Source: Anaeramoeba flamelloides (Eukaryota; Metamonada; Anaeramoebidae). Taken from it: DNA of 64,000 bases. Both the position numbers and the translations under genes were made by a program. Positions 10,966-22,986 of the stretch are shown here, piece after piece. Where the stretch lies: positions 9,181,001-9,245,000 of the forward strand of contig JANTQA010000070.1 in NCBI GenBank assembly GCA_027625915.1, written 5' to 3'. How positions within the stretch are numbered: the stretch's first letter is position 1; each line of letters starts with the position of its first letter. The notes under the pieces were generated by a model. The model did not search any database. It saw nothing but the letters and a program-made list of their open reading frames with translations, and was not told the DNA's origin.

Positions 10966-13900
10966 ATGTCCAGAAACAAAAGACTGGATCGTAATGAACG
11001 ATTAAAAATATTAAAAAGCGGTAACGTTGAGCTTATTAAATCTACTTTTAATCGAAAGAATATTCTCCGCAAATTAGGTTATGGAACTGGTGAGAACCTA
11101 CCGATCTATGTAGCGATCCAAAATCGTTGCGATTTTGAAATTATCAAATATTTCATTTCGCTTGGTGCAAATTTGGATTCACCAGAATTTTATTCGACTG
11201 ATCTTGCTTACAGTAGTCCACTTTCAATTGTTTGCCGAAGTAACCCACTTGATTTGAAATTACTCAAGTACTTATTGCAGCATGGATCCAACCCAAATAT
11301 CGGTTCAGCGACTCGTTATTATTATCAAGATTCTAGATACACAAGTGACAGGTTTGATGGCTATTACCCAGATTGCTCCTGTTGGGGCCAAAGTAAGGTA
11401 AATTCTTTTTTTAAGAAATTTCACTGAGATAATCCTTTTCTTATCTTGGATTTATTCTATTTAAGGTGCAAGTACCCTACTTTTAAATGGAAAAAAATCC
11501 CATCACTCTTTCTTTTTTAACCTGTTAAAGTTGTTAATTCCAACTTTCAACTTTAAAAGGGTCAACTAATGATTTTACTTTCACTTTTTTCAACAAGAAG
11601 TTTCCTTCAAAAGTAATATAATTAAATTTAAATTTTATTCCTCAAAACGATAACATCCTGGCAAAGATTAATAACCATCTAAAAAAAAAAAAGTCGCTGT
11701 TTGGGGTCTACGGATCAAAACATTGTGGAATTATACCCTTTATCTCTTGAGATCCAAAAGAACTATTAAATTTCAAATTTTTATAGGAATTTGAAATTTT
11801 TAAATGATCGAATTTATTATAAGTTGACACTATAAATCCACAACCTAAATATTATTGATAAAGCTTGATTTTTTGAGATATTTTTATTGAAAACTAGATA
11901 ATATTTGCATTAGAACAAAAAGGGTTGGGTTTCGGGAAATACTAACAACTTACAACTTAGAACTTTGATCTGATTAGGCAAAAATTTCAAATTAACATAA
12001 ATCTGCAATTTTAAAGTCCTTCTGGATCTTGAGAGATAAAGGGTATAATTCTACAATGTTTTGATCAACGCACCCAACGCAATGACTTTTTTTGGTATGA
12101 TCCTTAAAGGTCTACAAAAAAATCGAAAAAAAATTTTTCGTGTGTATAATTACTTATCGAAAAGTTGATTTCTGTAACTTTTTTTCTGAAAAATCGAATA
12201 TTCACCGATTAGTTTTGCTAAATCTTGTGTATTTTATTTATAGAAGCCAATTTGATACTTTTTAAAAATGTTTTGTTGAAAAAAAAGAAGGTTTCAAGAA
12301 TGTTCAAATTTTGAAATTTTCATCTTTTTTCATATTAAAACGAATAACTAAAGGGTCAATTACTGTTTTTTTTTTGAAAAAAAAGAAGAAATACCTCAGA
12401 AAGTTTCATAAAAAAGCATTCGAGGTTTTGATGATAAAATGTATTATCATGATATTAACAACAAAAATCGCGATAATATTAAAAAAATCGATTAGTCCTA
12501 CTTTATCGCGAAAAATCATAAAATTGCGATGTTCCACATTATATCGAGAAAATCATAAAATCACGATAAAGAAAATTATTTTTTGAAATCACAATACAAA
12601 AAAAATCTTGAGACTTTTACAAGGCTTTTCCCCTTTAAAACTGTTAAAAAATATTTGAAAGGGTTGTAAAGTATCTTCAAGTGTTTGAAAGTTTTGAAAG
12701 ATATATATATATATATCTTTATAAACAGAAAGAAACTGTTTGTAGTGGAAAAAAATAAAAATTTATTTTAATTCATTTTTTTTTTTTTACAAAATATAAA
12801 ACCACAAATGAATTTTATGATTATACTAATAATAATCCGCTTCAACTATGGTACTTGAATATAAAATTGGTCTATGTTTTTTTAAAATGTTGTTATTACC
12901 TTCACAAGTTAAATAACCAAAAAGAATAAAGAGTGATTTTCCTTCTTATTTGGTGATCGAACAAAAAAAAACCTTGAAACTCTAGTTGGGTTTTCTGTAC
13001 AATACAAAGATATGAGAAGAAGAAGAATAACAAAAAGAAAACAAATTTACAAAAAATCTTAATAATTGGTGATAACGTGGCTAGGTTATTATGAAAGCTT
13101 TTGAAAAGTTATTCATCCCCTTTCAGCTTTCTTAGAATAAAGAAAACCATTTTTAGTCCAAGACACATTCTTTAAAGAACACGTAAAGGGTTGGCTGTTT
13201 TAGAAGCTCTTTTTTATTCAAGGCAATTAATAACACCACAATTGACTGAGAAACTATTTATTTGTTTTTTAGTTCTTATTGTTTATTGATCTTAAAGTAT
13301 CGATAGGTTTGTCAAACAAATCAAAATAAAATAAAATGAAAACTCTTTGATCTGGTCCTTGAGTGAATCAAGTATCATTTTTGTTGGTTTTTTAAAAGAA
13401 TAACTTTTTTTTCACAAGCATCTATTTTTTGATCAAACATAAATTTTCTTTGTAAAAATATTGTTGAATTATCCTAAAAGCCCCATCAACTATTATATCG
13501 CGATTTAATTTTAATCACAATCGTATGACATTTATCACGATTTTTATACAATTATTGATATTTTATTGAATATCACAATTTGTGATATTATGGCGATATT
13601 ATTGAGTATTGCTATTTTATACATATTGTGATTTGATAATAATAATCGTGATCTTTGAAACTTTATCATGACTTAATAAAGATATCGTTAAACCCTTTAT
13701 TTTTAGATGTTGTATTAATTATTAAATGAGTTCAAAAAAATTAAATTTAAAAAATTAAATTAAATGAACTATAATAAAAAAAAAAAAATGTTTATATTTT
13801 TAAGTTTTTTCTAATTAGACTAAAATTGATGATTAATGATAATTTCGGTTTGTTAAATGATATATAATATCTTCGATGTGATTTTTAAAACGAAACTTTT

Positions 13901-15797
13901 CAGATACCGTTTTAAATATTTCAATTTGAAATGAATTATTATTTTTTATTATTTTGTTTGTTTTGATAATAACAAAATTGTTAATTTTAAAAAAATAGTT
14001 CTAAATTTTAAGTTTCGTAAAATTTAGCTAAATGGATAATAAATAAGTTCAATTGTTATGAAGATGATAAACTTTGAACTGTCGGTTATTAATCATATTT
14101 AAAAGAATGGTAGTGGTAGTAATACTCAAGTATACTCTATTCAATTAGAGATAATTTGAAAAAAATGCATAATTTTAATACTTTTTAACAAGATGAACAC
14201 TTTTTGATGTTAAAAGGAGACCATACATTTGTAGGGTTGGTCCGAATTTGTCGTTCGGTGAATATTACTTTTGGATTAAATTTATATCCATTGGATCTCA
14301 AGAATTTCATGTCAATAATAATTGTTAAAATTTAAATTTATGATTTTTTTCGAGATTTGTGGTTTTGTGCAAAACAATTTTCTTCTTGCAAATTCAAAAT
14401 CTGCAAGTAAAATTCTCAGAAATGAAAAAAAAAAAAAAAAAAAACTCTGATTACCACTAGTTATCAACTTTATTTCCAAATGTAAATATAATGAAGTATA
14501 GGATAATAGTATAAATAGACTTAAATATAATCTCTATATACACTGGCATGAGGGTAAATAAAAATAGTTTACAATTTTCGCATTATTTATATGAGAATTT
14601 TGAAGAAATTTTGTGATCAAAAAATGATTTTGATTCAAATCAAAAATTTGTAATATTTTGAATTTCTTCCAAAACAAGCAATTTATTAAATCGTTTTTAT
14701 TAGTAAATAAAATAACTTTCAATATACTCTGAAAGTAAAGTTCGAATAGTACTTTAGATTTTTTTTTTTTTTTTAATGGTGGGGGGGGTGATCTTAAAAA
14801 ATAAATTAGTATCTTATTATGTAGGTATAATCATATATTTTAATTTCTCCTTTATATGTAATGATTTTGAATCATTTCAAAAAACAAAATCAATTAAAAA
14901 TATCAATAAAATTTCAAAAAATATCTATAACAAAAAAAAATTTTTTCTAGTTACTTTAATTTTGAATTAATTTGAAAATTAAACTTGTAATTATATGAAT
15001 TTATAATGTTATTTCATTTATAATTGATTCCATAGGTTTCACCAATCAGTACTTTAATCAAAACTAATCAAAAAAATTATTTTCAGGGGATAAAATTGTT
15101 AATCAAATATGGTGCCGTTGAGAAAACTACAAATCTTGTAATAAAAAATCCAGAAGATAAAGAATTAGTTTTAGAATGTATTTCTAATGATCGGGTATTG
15201 TTTCTTTCTGATTTTAAAAAATGTAATAAAATTTTGGAAACGGATATAAAAATCTTTGGAATGTCTTTAAATCGATCATTAATATTATTAAGATGTGGCA
15301 TTGACCCGGATACGTTTAAAATGATAATTGAAGAAAACCTTACTGAGCAGAAGTTCCAATCGGTATATATATATATATATTGCCTGTCTCACACATTAGA
15401 GTATAATAGACAAAGTGAATATCTCAAAATCTTTGGTTTAAAATATGAAGACGTAACATATAGGCTCACCACGCATCTTCTAACATTATCTCAAAACAAG
15501 CAATGTAAGAATTTCAAATACATTGTGAACAATCACACAATTTTATTGGATAAATTTATATTACAAATTAGATCAAATTTATTTAGAACTTTATTCAATA
15601 CTCTTGATAAAAACATTGATTCTTTAGAGGACCAGTCAAATTTTTCATATAAAGCACTCAATATTTTTTTCAAATTCCTTTATAATTATATAATTGATGT
15701 GGAAGACGAAGAATTAAAAAATGAAATTTTAGAAGTTGCCGATTATTTTCAAATTAGTGATGAACTCTATAAATCTTTACAATCAATTTTACCTTAA
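10966..15797 (+). CDS. Ankyrin-repeat BTB protein, 2 exons, 380 aa
   Basis: Exon 1 (10966-11397) begins at the ATG of MSRNKRLDRNERLK; an upstream in-frame extension has no ATG and is junk-like. It encodes ankyrin repeats (NVELIKSTF; LPIYVAIQNRCDFEIIKYF, ISLGANLD; SPLSIVCRSNPLDLKLLKYL, LQHGSNPN). It ends AAG followed by GTAAAT. Exon 2 (15087-15797) follows TTTTCAG and reopens in phase 0 with GIKLLIKYGAV, the second half of an ankyrin repeat. The region after that is helical and diverged. A C-terminal BTB occupies residues about 290-380 (FKYIVNNHTILLDKFILQ, RSNLFRTLF, IFFKFLYNYI). The phase match and the split ankyrin repeat support the 3689 bp intron. A (TA)n microsatellite at 15364-15380 is translated as YIYIY inside exon 2. 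Role inferred: protein-protein adaptor. Confidence 0.75.
11686..12093. mobile_element. Fold-back element, about 405 bp
   Basis: Inverted ends of about 70-80 bases: AAAAAGTCGCTG at the left pairs with the AATGACTTTTT near 12081-12091. The arms share ATCAAAACATTGT, GAATTATACCCTTTATCTCT and AGATCC in opposite orientation. The centre (about 11790-12015) is unpaired, and there is no open frame. Family differs from the 8659-9230 element. It is carried within the ankyrin-BTB intron. Confidence 0.7.
12430..13700. repeat. Two clusters of ATCRCGAT palindromic motifs
   Basis: At 12440-12590, copies of ATCGCGATAAT, TTATCGCGAA, TTGCGAT, TATCGAGA and TCACGATAAAG are spaced 15-35 bases apart. At 13490-13690 a similar set appears (TATCGCGATT, ACAATCGTATG, TATCACGATTT, GGCGATATT, AATCGTGATC). 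Such subterminal motif arrays are known as transposase-binding repeats in some DNA transposons, so the two clusters may mark the ends of one about 1.27 kb non-autonomous element. That is inference; no clean terminal inverted repeat was found. Confidence 0.35.
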
Positions 15798-18767
15798 TTC
15801 TTCATTTTATTCAATGATTTTGATAAACTTTTTACAAGTTTTTTTTTTTTATCAAAAAAATCAATTAAAAAAAATCGATATTTTAACTATTTTACAAAAA
15901 TGTTGGCACACTTTATACGGTGATTGGAAGTGTCTTTGTCGTGGTTTTTATCTCATATTCTTATCAAAATAAATTTATAATAATAAGATCTAGAATCATT
16001 TTTTCTAATTTCATCAATTTTTAGATTTTCTTTTTCTTTTTCTTTTTCCCTCAAATTTTTACTTTTCTTTTTTTTATATTTTGATCCTTTTCTTTTTTTT
16101 AAATTTGAGATCATTTTTTTCTTTTTTTTTTTATTAAACGGACTTTTTTATCTTTTTCTTTTTCTTTTTTTTTTTTTTGAGACCATTTTTTTTGTAAAAT
16201 TTGTAGTTCAAAAAAAAAAATATCTTGGAAAATACTAAATTATATTCAGAAAATTAAGAGTATATAATGTCTTTTTAAAATGTAAATAATTAATTAACAA
16301 AAGAATCTTCTTATTAATCTTTTTTTCAGTGAAATTTCAGTAAGAAAAAATCGGTATTACTCCTTTCAAAAAATATGAAAACATTCACTTTTTTTTTATT
16401 TTTTATTTTTTTTTGAAGATTTTGATATATCAGGCTTTTATATTTTTAGATGAAAAAAAAAGTGAATTGTTATATTATATTTAGTTTTTCATTGTTGTTG
16501 GATTCCAAAGAATATGTTATTTTTCAATTTATTATTTCAAGATAATTACAATTTTCTCATGGGATTTAATAAATCAATTTGAAAAAATAAACTTCTAATT
16601 TATTTTGTTATAAAAAAAATAGTTTATTTTGTTGAGTTCTATATTGGAAATATGTGACATTTGGGATTTCAAAAAAGAGACCCAAATTAATAAATTGTAT
16701 AAATGAGGTTTTCTGATCCATTTCATAAGTCGAAATAAAACTTACAATTTTTTTTTTGTAGATCAAGACAAGATTTCGTTTTATTTAACAAAAAATAAGA
16801 TTCAATTTTAATAAATTGTTAAGTGGTATTAATCCAAAAGCTGTTTAAACACCAAATTACAAAAAAAAAAATACAATTTTAAATTATTTACAACTCAATA
16901 AATTGAAAGTAATATTATATAAAGGCAGTATAGCAACTTTTAAAAAATGTTTAATTTAAATAAAAAATCAGAGAATTCAAAAAGTACAGTGGGTACAACC
17001 CTAGAGTGAAATAATATAAGGTATTCAAATTGGTTACCGATTATAAAATTGAGTTATATAAAATCAAAATTTCAATTTATTATCACAAGCACTTAAAAGC
17101 ATTTTTTTGTAATAAACAAAGTGATAAAAATTGGATTTCAAGCAGAAAAGAAATCATTGAAACCTATGAGACTTAAGAAGTCAAATAAAACATGGAAAAC
17201 TGAAAGTATATAACGATCATTGTTTATAGTTGTATATACTCTATTTTTAGCCACTATAAGTTGTGAATATCCAAATTAATAAAAGTATTTGCATAAATAT
17301 GTTTATCAATGTTCAGAACTAAAAACTGTGATAGTATAATTTTTATCCTTATATTATAAATTTTATAGTCAATAATAGATTTGAATAATCCTTGTACGGT
17401 TTGGTAATAAAGGATAATTTTTTATCATAGAGTGTCAATTTTAAAGTATTATAAATTTGCACTTTAAGTTTGAACAATAGTATTAAAATCAAAGATATTC
17501 CAAATTTTCGAGTAATTATCAATAGCCCTTTCAAAAATATTAAGTTTCAAACCATTATTTCGATAATTGAATATTAAATGAATAAAGCGACTAATAGATA
17601 TGGCAATTATTAGAAAAAATGAAAATGGAATATTTTAAAATGGATATTTTGATGTTACCATTATCACCCAAATTGAAACAAATTTCATTGGTTTTAAAAT
17701 TAAAGATTTATAATGATATTCCGTTGATGATAAATTTGCTATCTTATTTATAGTTAATTTAGATTTGGATTAATTCTAAAAATCAAAATAGTTCAAAGAA
17801 AATTTTATTATGTTATTATCTTTTTTTTTTGATATTGGAAGAAAAAAAATAATTATTCATTTTTACATTTATTTTTAAATATTTTTATTTGTATAAATAT
17901 TAAAAAAAATTAATTATTATTATAGGTATTCAAAATTCAATTTATTAATTTTTTTTTAAATTAGTTTCAAATCAAAAATATTCATTGTTATTGAAACATA
18001 ATCAAAGATAAAAAAAAATATGTCTGGTACGAAAATATCTTATATAATTAATAAATTATTTATTAAAGTATTTAAAGTTGTAATACTTGTAAAGGATCAA
18101 AAAAATTCTGGTAAAAAATTATATATTTTAATAATTAATAAATCAAAGTGATTGATGTTTGGACAAACTTTTCAAAAATAAATAAAAAATAATTTTTGGA
18201 TAAATGTAATTGAAAAATAATATAGAATATTTTGAAATTTTGAAATTTATTTTCAAATTTTTTTTATTTGATAGGTTAATATATAATTTTTTATCATAAA
18301 ATTTTCTCTTGAAAAAATAATTGTTTAAAAATACTATCAATATCTTTGAATCTTTTTATAACAATTCAAACCAAAATTTTGAATTTAAAAGAAATAATTA
18401 AATGGGTTAACTTGAATAGATTAGGATCTTAACTTGAGGTGATAAAACACAAAAAAATTTTTCATTAATTAATTTCATTTATTCTTTATTATTTTTATAA
18501 TTTTCCTCTAAATAAAAAAAAAAAAAAAAAACAACAATAATAATAAATAATAATAATAATAATAAACAAAAATAAACAAAGCTAAAAGGATCCAAAAGTT
18601 TATTAATTCTTTCTTTTCCAAAGAAAGTTAAAATCAATAAATAAATAAATAATAATTACAAAAACATTAGTTTTATCGATAAAAACCCTTCTATTTTTAA
18701 TAATTAGCAAAAGAGTATTGAATTTTCTTTCGAAAATTTTGAAGTTCATTTTTTTTTTATTTTTTGT
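15798..18767. other. Non-coding stretch
   Basis: About 3 kb between the convergent ankyrin-BTB and LRR-BTB loci. There is a pyrimidine-rich zone of TTTTTC repeats at about 16020-16200. Otherwise I see only A/T-run sequence, no gene and no clear element. Confidence 0.55.
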
Positions 18768-19010
18768 TTATAATTTATCCAATTTTTCTAATTTTTGGAA
18801 GGAATTAAATAAATTATAAATGAATAAGTGATTATTTGTTTGATAAAAACCAGAAACATCATTTTCTAAAAAGAAATTGATTAAATTGTTGAGGTTATTT
18901 TGATTAAACTTTTTTAAAATATTTCTTGTTTTTGTGGCTGTTAATATTAATTGCTCTGTTGATTGTTTTGAGAAAGGATTTTTTCTTGATTTATTTTTAA
19001 TATGATTAGG

Positions 19011-19085
<75 letters not shown>
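19011..19085. repeat. (ATT)n microsatellite inside a coding frame
   Basis: About 25 perfect trinucleotide units. On the coding (minus) strand they read AAT and give about 25 consecutive Asn in the BTB loop of the LRR-BTB gene. The flanking 200 codons are also Asn-rich with interruptions, as in expanded low-complexity loops. Confidence 0.9.
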
Positions 19086-20253
19086 TTCAGTATTGGTGTT
19101 TTTTTTGTTCTCGTTATTGTTATTGTTCTTGTCATTATTCTTTATGTTGTTTTTGTTTTCAAATTCGTAATTGTTGTTGTTGTTGTTGTTTTTGTTTTTG
19201 TTGTTATCATTAATATTATTGCTGCTATCTGTGTTGTTTTTATTGTTGTTATTGCTGCTTTTATTGTTGCTATTATCGCTGTTGTTGCTGTTATCAGTGT
19301 TATTATTATGATTATTGTTAAAGCTGTTATCATTATCACTTTTAATGGTTGTAACGTTTGATATTTTGGTGTTTTTATTTTCAAAATGAATATTGATGGG
19401 ATAAGGAGTTAAATTATAAAATTCTGCGAGAAAAAATGGATAAAACTCGGGAATGGAATGGAAATAATTTGTAACTTGATTGGTGGGTTGTTTTTCTTTC
19501 TTGTTTTCTTTTTCTTTTTCAAATTGGGAAAGAGAAGTCTGAAAAATCAGATCTCTAAATAAATTTGATCTTAAACAAAGAATAAATTTGTTAATTTTAA
19601 TTGATTTGATTTGGTGGTCATCATTTTTGTTTTCATTCTTCTTCTTTTTCTTCTTCTTCTTCTTCTTTTTAATTTTTAAATTGATAAGAAAATTTTTTTT
19701 TTCAGAATTTTCATATTTTTTGATATAATTTTGGAAATCATTTAATAATTTTTCATTTGAAAATAAATATTTACAAATACTAACTTTTTCTTCTATTTCC
19801 TTTTCTATTTCTGTTTCCTTTTCCTTTGGATTTTCTTCTTTCTCTTTATCCCCCTCTTCAATATTTTGTGAGCTGTTTATTATTGTTTTTTGGTTTAAAT
19901 TTAAATTCTGATTGAAATTCTTGTTTGGTTTCTGAAATTGAAAAAGATTTAATAATTTGAAAGTTTCAACAATTATTTGCTTTTCTTTAATATTCAAAGA
20001 AACGGGGCAATATAACCATTTTAAAAATAACTGTTTCTCTTTTTGAGTTAATTCATTTTTGAATTGGGTTTTAATCGTTTCCCATTCTTTCCCAATTCTC
20101 ATCAAGATTATTTCTTCTTCTGCAATTAATTTATTTAGGAAATTATTTGATTTCTCATAATTATTGGTCTGATGAGAAGAAGAAAATGAAGAAGGTGTTG
20201 GATATGATGATGATGACGAAGATGATGAATATGTTGAAATAAACCGATTATAA

Positions 20254-20418
20254 TACTGGTATTTGAATTACAAATGGGAAATTTTTTCACTTGGTTTACA
20301 ATTTCCTTTTTCAAACAAAACTCCAATTTACAACCTGACCCTGTAGGGAAACTCTGTTTGTCATAAATAAGGAAAATGAATTGAAAATATTTTCCCATTT
20401 AGACTTCAAATACCAGTA
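20254..20418. mobile_element. MITE, 163 bp plus TA duplication, inserted in the LRR-BTB coding sequence
   Basis: Starts TACTGGTATTTGAATTACAA and ends TTCAAATACCAGTA, giving about 28 bp imperfect terminal inverted repeats within duplicated TA. A second copy at 38006-38172 matches end to end, including ACTCTGTTT and CCTTTTTCAAACAAA in the middle, which confirms the boundaries. On the minus strand the host reads GATAATTA, then the element, then TATTATAATCGG. Exact removal of 163 bases gives GAT AAT TAT TAT AAT CGG, restoring one open frame across the site. There is no transposase frame; the TA target suggests Tc1/mariner-type mobilisation. Confidence 0.85.
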
Positions 20419-22162
20419 ATTATCAAAATCTTTAATTAATATTTGATTTGGATCTAATAGATCAAGTGCACTTTTTTTTGTTATTGGATTTTTTAAATTT
20501 AAGAAATGATTTCTTTTTGAAATAATTTCTTGATCTGTTTTTTCATTATTGGCAAATAATAAATGAAAAAGGATTTCATTTTGGTTATTAAAAATAGCTG
20601 TGTCAAAGATTGTATTTTCATTTTTTGCATTTGGGTGTGAATATAAGTTTTCAAATAAATAATAAAATTGGAAAATTATTAAGGGTATTTTTTCAATTTG
20701 AATTAATTTTTTGAATTGTTCCAAATTTCCTTTTTTCACTGAGTTGAATAATGTTTTTTGAAAATTGAGATTTCTGTTTATTAAATTTTTGATTTTTATT
20801 TGATTTTCGGAACTAATCTTATTTCCATCAATATTTAGTTTGATAATAGATTTATTGATTTTTAAGCATTTGATATATTCCCTTAGAATTTTGTTTTCAT
20901 TCTTCTTCGATTTCTTCTTTTTCTCCTCCTTTCCCTTTTCTTTTTTCGAATTTTCCAATTTCATTCTGAGAAAGATCTAAGACACCAAGTGTTTGATTCA
21001 ACTTGATTGCTTCGCTTAGGTATTTGATTCCCTCTGCTCCAAATCCATTACAACGAAGGCCTAACCAAGTTAGTGTTTGGTTCAACTTTAGTGCTTCGCT
21101 TAGGTATTTGATTCCCTCTGCTCCTATTTTGTTCCCACTAAGATCCAATTAAGTTAGTGTTTGGTTCAACTTTAGGGCTTCCGTTAGAGATTTTATTCCC
21201 TTGGGGCCGATTTCATTCCCACCAAGGTTCAAGTCAGTTAGTGTTTGGTTGACCTTGAGGGCCTCACACAGATGTTTGATTCCTTTTGGGCAAATTTGAT
21301 TCTCACCAAGATCCAATTTGGTAAGTGTTTTGTTCAACTTTAGTGCTTGGCTTAGGTGTTTGATTCCTCCTTCCCCTTGGCCACTTTTACAAAGATTTAG
21401 TTTGGTAAGTGTATGATTGACCCTTAGGACTTGGCTTAGTGGTTTCATTTCTTGTGCTTCTATAACATTACCACTAAGATCCAGTTCACTAAGGGTTTGG
21501 TTGGTCTTGATGGCTTCACTTAGATATTTGCTTGCTTTTGCTCCTATTTTATATGGTTTACAATGAAGATCCAATTTGGTAAGTGTTTGGTTGACCTTGA
21601 GAGCTTGGCTTAGGTGTTGCATTCCCTCTGAACCTAGATCATTATTACCAAGATGCAATTCGATGAGTGATTGGTTGGTCATTAGGGCTTGGCTTAGGTA
21701 TTTGGTTCCCTCTGAGTCGATCCCATTATTACCAAGATTCAATTTGGTTAGTGATTGGTTGGTCTGTAGGGCTTGGCTTAGGTATTTGGTTCCTTCAGCT
21801 TTCATTTTGTTATCATAAAGATTCAATGTAGCCAGTGATTGGTGGTCCTTTAGGGCTTGGCTTAGGTATTTGCTGGCTTTTGCGTATATTTGAACAAAAG
21901 TTAGATCCAAATTGGTAAGGGTTTGGTTGGCCTTTAGGGCTTGGCTTAGATATTTCATTCCTTCTGCTCCTATTTGACTGCAACCAAGATTCAATTTGGT
22001 AAGCCTTTGGTTGGCTTGTAGGGTTTGGCTTAGGTATTTCATTCCTTCTGCTTCAATTGGGTTCGAACTAAGATCCAGCTTGAGAAGGGTTTGGTTGGCC
22101 TTTAGGGCTTCGCTTAGATATTTACTTCCTTCTGCTTCTATTTTATTTTTACGAAGACTCAA

Positions 22163-22302
22163 ATTGGTTAGGGTTTGGTTGGCCGTTATTGCTTGGCTTC
22201 GCTTAGGTATTTACTTCCTTCTGCTTCTATTTTATTTGTACGAAGACTCAAATTGGTTAGGGTTTGGTTGGCCGTTATTGCTTGGCTTCGCTTAGGTATT
22301 TG
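22163..22302 (-). repeat. Near-perfect 89 bp tandem duplication of one LRR unit
   Basis: GGCCGTTATTGCTTGGCTTC starts at 22181 and again at 22270, with near-identical sequence before and after. The normal unit is 84 bp. Both copies contain the same 5 bp excess (coding strand CTAAGC-GAAGC-CAAGC), so the 5 bp insertion preceded the duplication. Confidence 0.85.
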
Positions 22303-22986
22303 CTTCCTTCTGCTTCTATTTCATTCCAACCAAGATTCAATTTGGTTAGTGTTTGGTTTGCCTTGAGGGCTTCGCTTAGGTATCTGCTTCCTTCGGTTCT
22401 TAGGTAATTTTTACATCGAAGATCCAAATTGACAAGGGTTTGGTTTGTCTTTAGGGCTTGGCTTAGGTATCTGCTTCCTTCTGGTCCTATACCATTCAAC
22501 CGAAGAGTTAGTTTGGTGAGGGTTTGGTTTTGTTTTAAAGCTTGGCTTAGAGATTTGATTCCTTGTGATCCAAGATCATTCAACTGAAGACCTAACACAA
22601 GAAGCGTTTGGTTCTTCTTTAGGGCTTGACTTAGATATTTGGTACTTTCTGGGTTTATACCCATCCAGCCACCAAGATTCAATTCGACAAGTGTGTGGTT
22701 TACCTTGAGTGCTTGGCTTAGAGATTTCATTCTTTTTGTTTCTAAATTACCCCTATTAAGATTCAATTTGATTATTTTTTGATCGTTAGACTTGAGAATT
22801 TTCAGAATGTTTAGCAATTCTTGATTTAAGTTCATTTCTGATTATTTTTAGGAAATGATAAAAATGAATTTTGGATTTTTTTCAAGTTTTTTGGGTGTAT
22901 GTTTCATCGTTTTTTTTTTATTTTTGGAGATCTAATGTAAAGCTCTGTAAAACGTTGAAAAATCTTAAAAATGAATTTGAAGTATA

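Larger units (their letters stand above)
11398..15086 (+). other. 3.7 kb intron of the ankyrin-BTB gene
   Basis: Bounded by GTAAAT and TTTTCAG. It holds the fold-back element at 11686-12093, two clusters of ATCGCGAT-type palindromes (12440-12560 and 13490-13690), a TA microsatellite near 12702-12717, and a G run near 14780. No further exon was recognised in it; an internal alternative exon cannot be excluded. Confidence 0.6.
18768..22835 (-). pseudogene. LRR-ankyrin-BTB gene, apparently decayed
   Basis: Reading begins at the ATG at 22835 (MNLNQELLNILKILK). About 22 ribonuclease-inhibitor-type leucine-rich repeats of 28 residues follow (pattern LxLxxNxIGxEGxKYLSxALKxNQTLT), down to about 20960. 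Next come a Lys-rich linker, two ankyrin-like helices (KTLFNSVKKGNLEQFKKLIQ; FDTAIFNNQNEILFHLLF), a Ser-rich linker, and a BTB (IKSIKINKFILCLRSNLFRD) interrupted by a very Asn-rich loop, ending KLEKLDKL. Four lesions break the host frame: two 5-base insertions in a duplicated LRR unit (22163-22280), a TAA at 21149-21151 where paralogous units have an Asn/Lys codon, and a 163 bp MITE at 20256-20418. Between lesions the frame stays open, so decay is recent or the lesions are tolerated by splicing or are assembly errors. The 3' half (20253-18768) alone is open for about 495 codons. Confidence 0.8.

Noticed and set aside
12311-12586. 91-codon plus-strand frame
   Set aside because: It runs through the ATCGCGAT palindrome cluster in the ankyrin-BTB intron; the protein is low-complexity Lys/Ile.
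19002-19384. Poly-Ile and poly-Thr open frames on both strands
   Set aside because: Shadows of the ATT repeat that codes Asn in the LRR-BTB gene.
20135-20398. 87-codon His/Leu-rich minus-strand frame
   Set aside because: Out-of-frame reading across the MITE and the Ser-rich linker.
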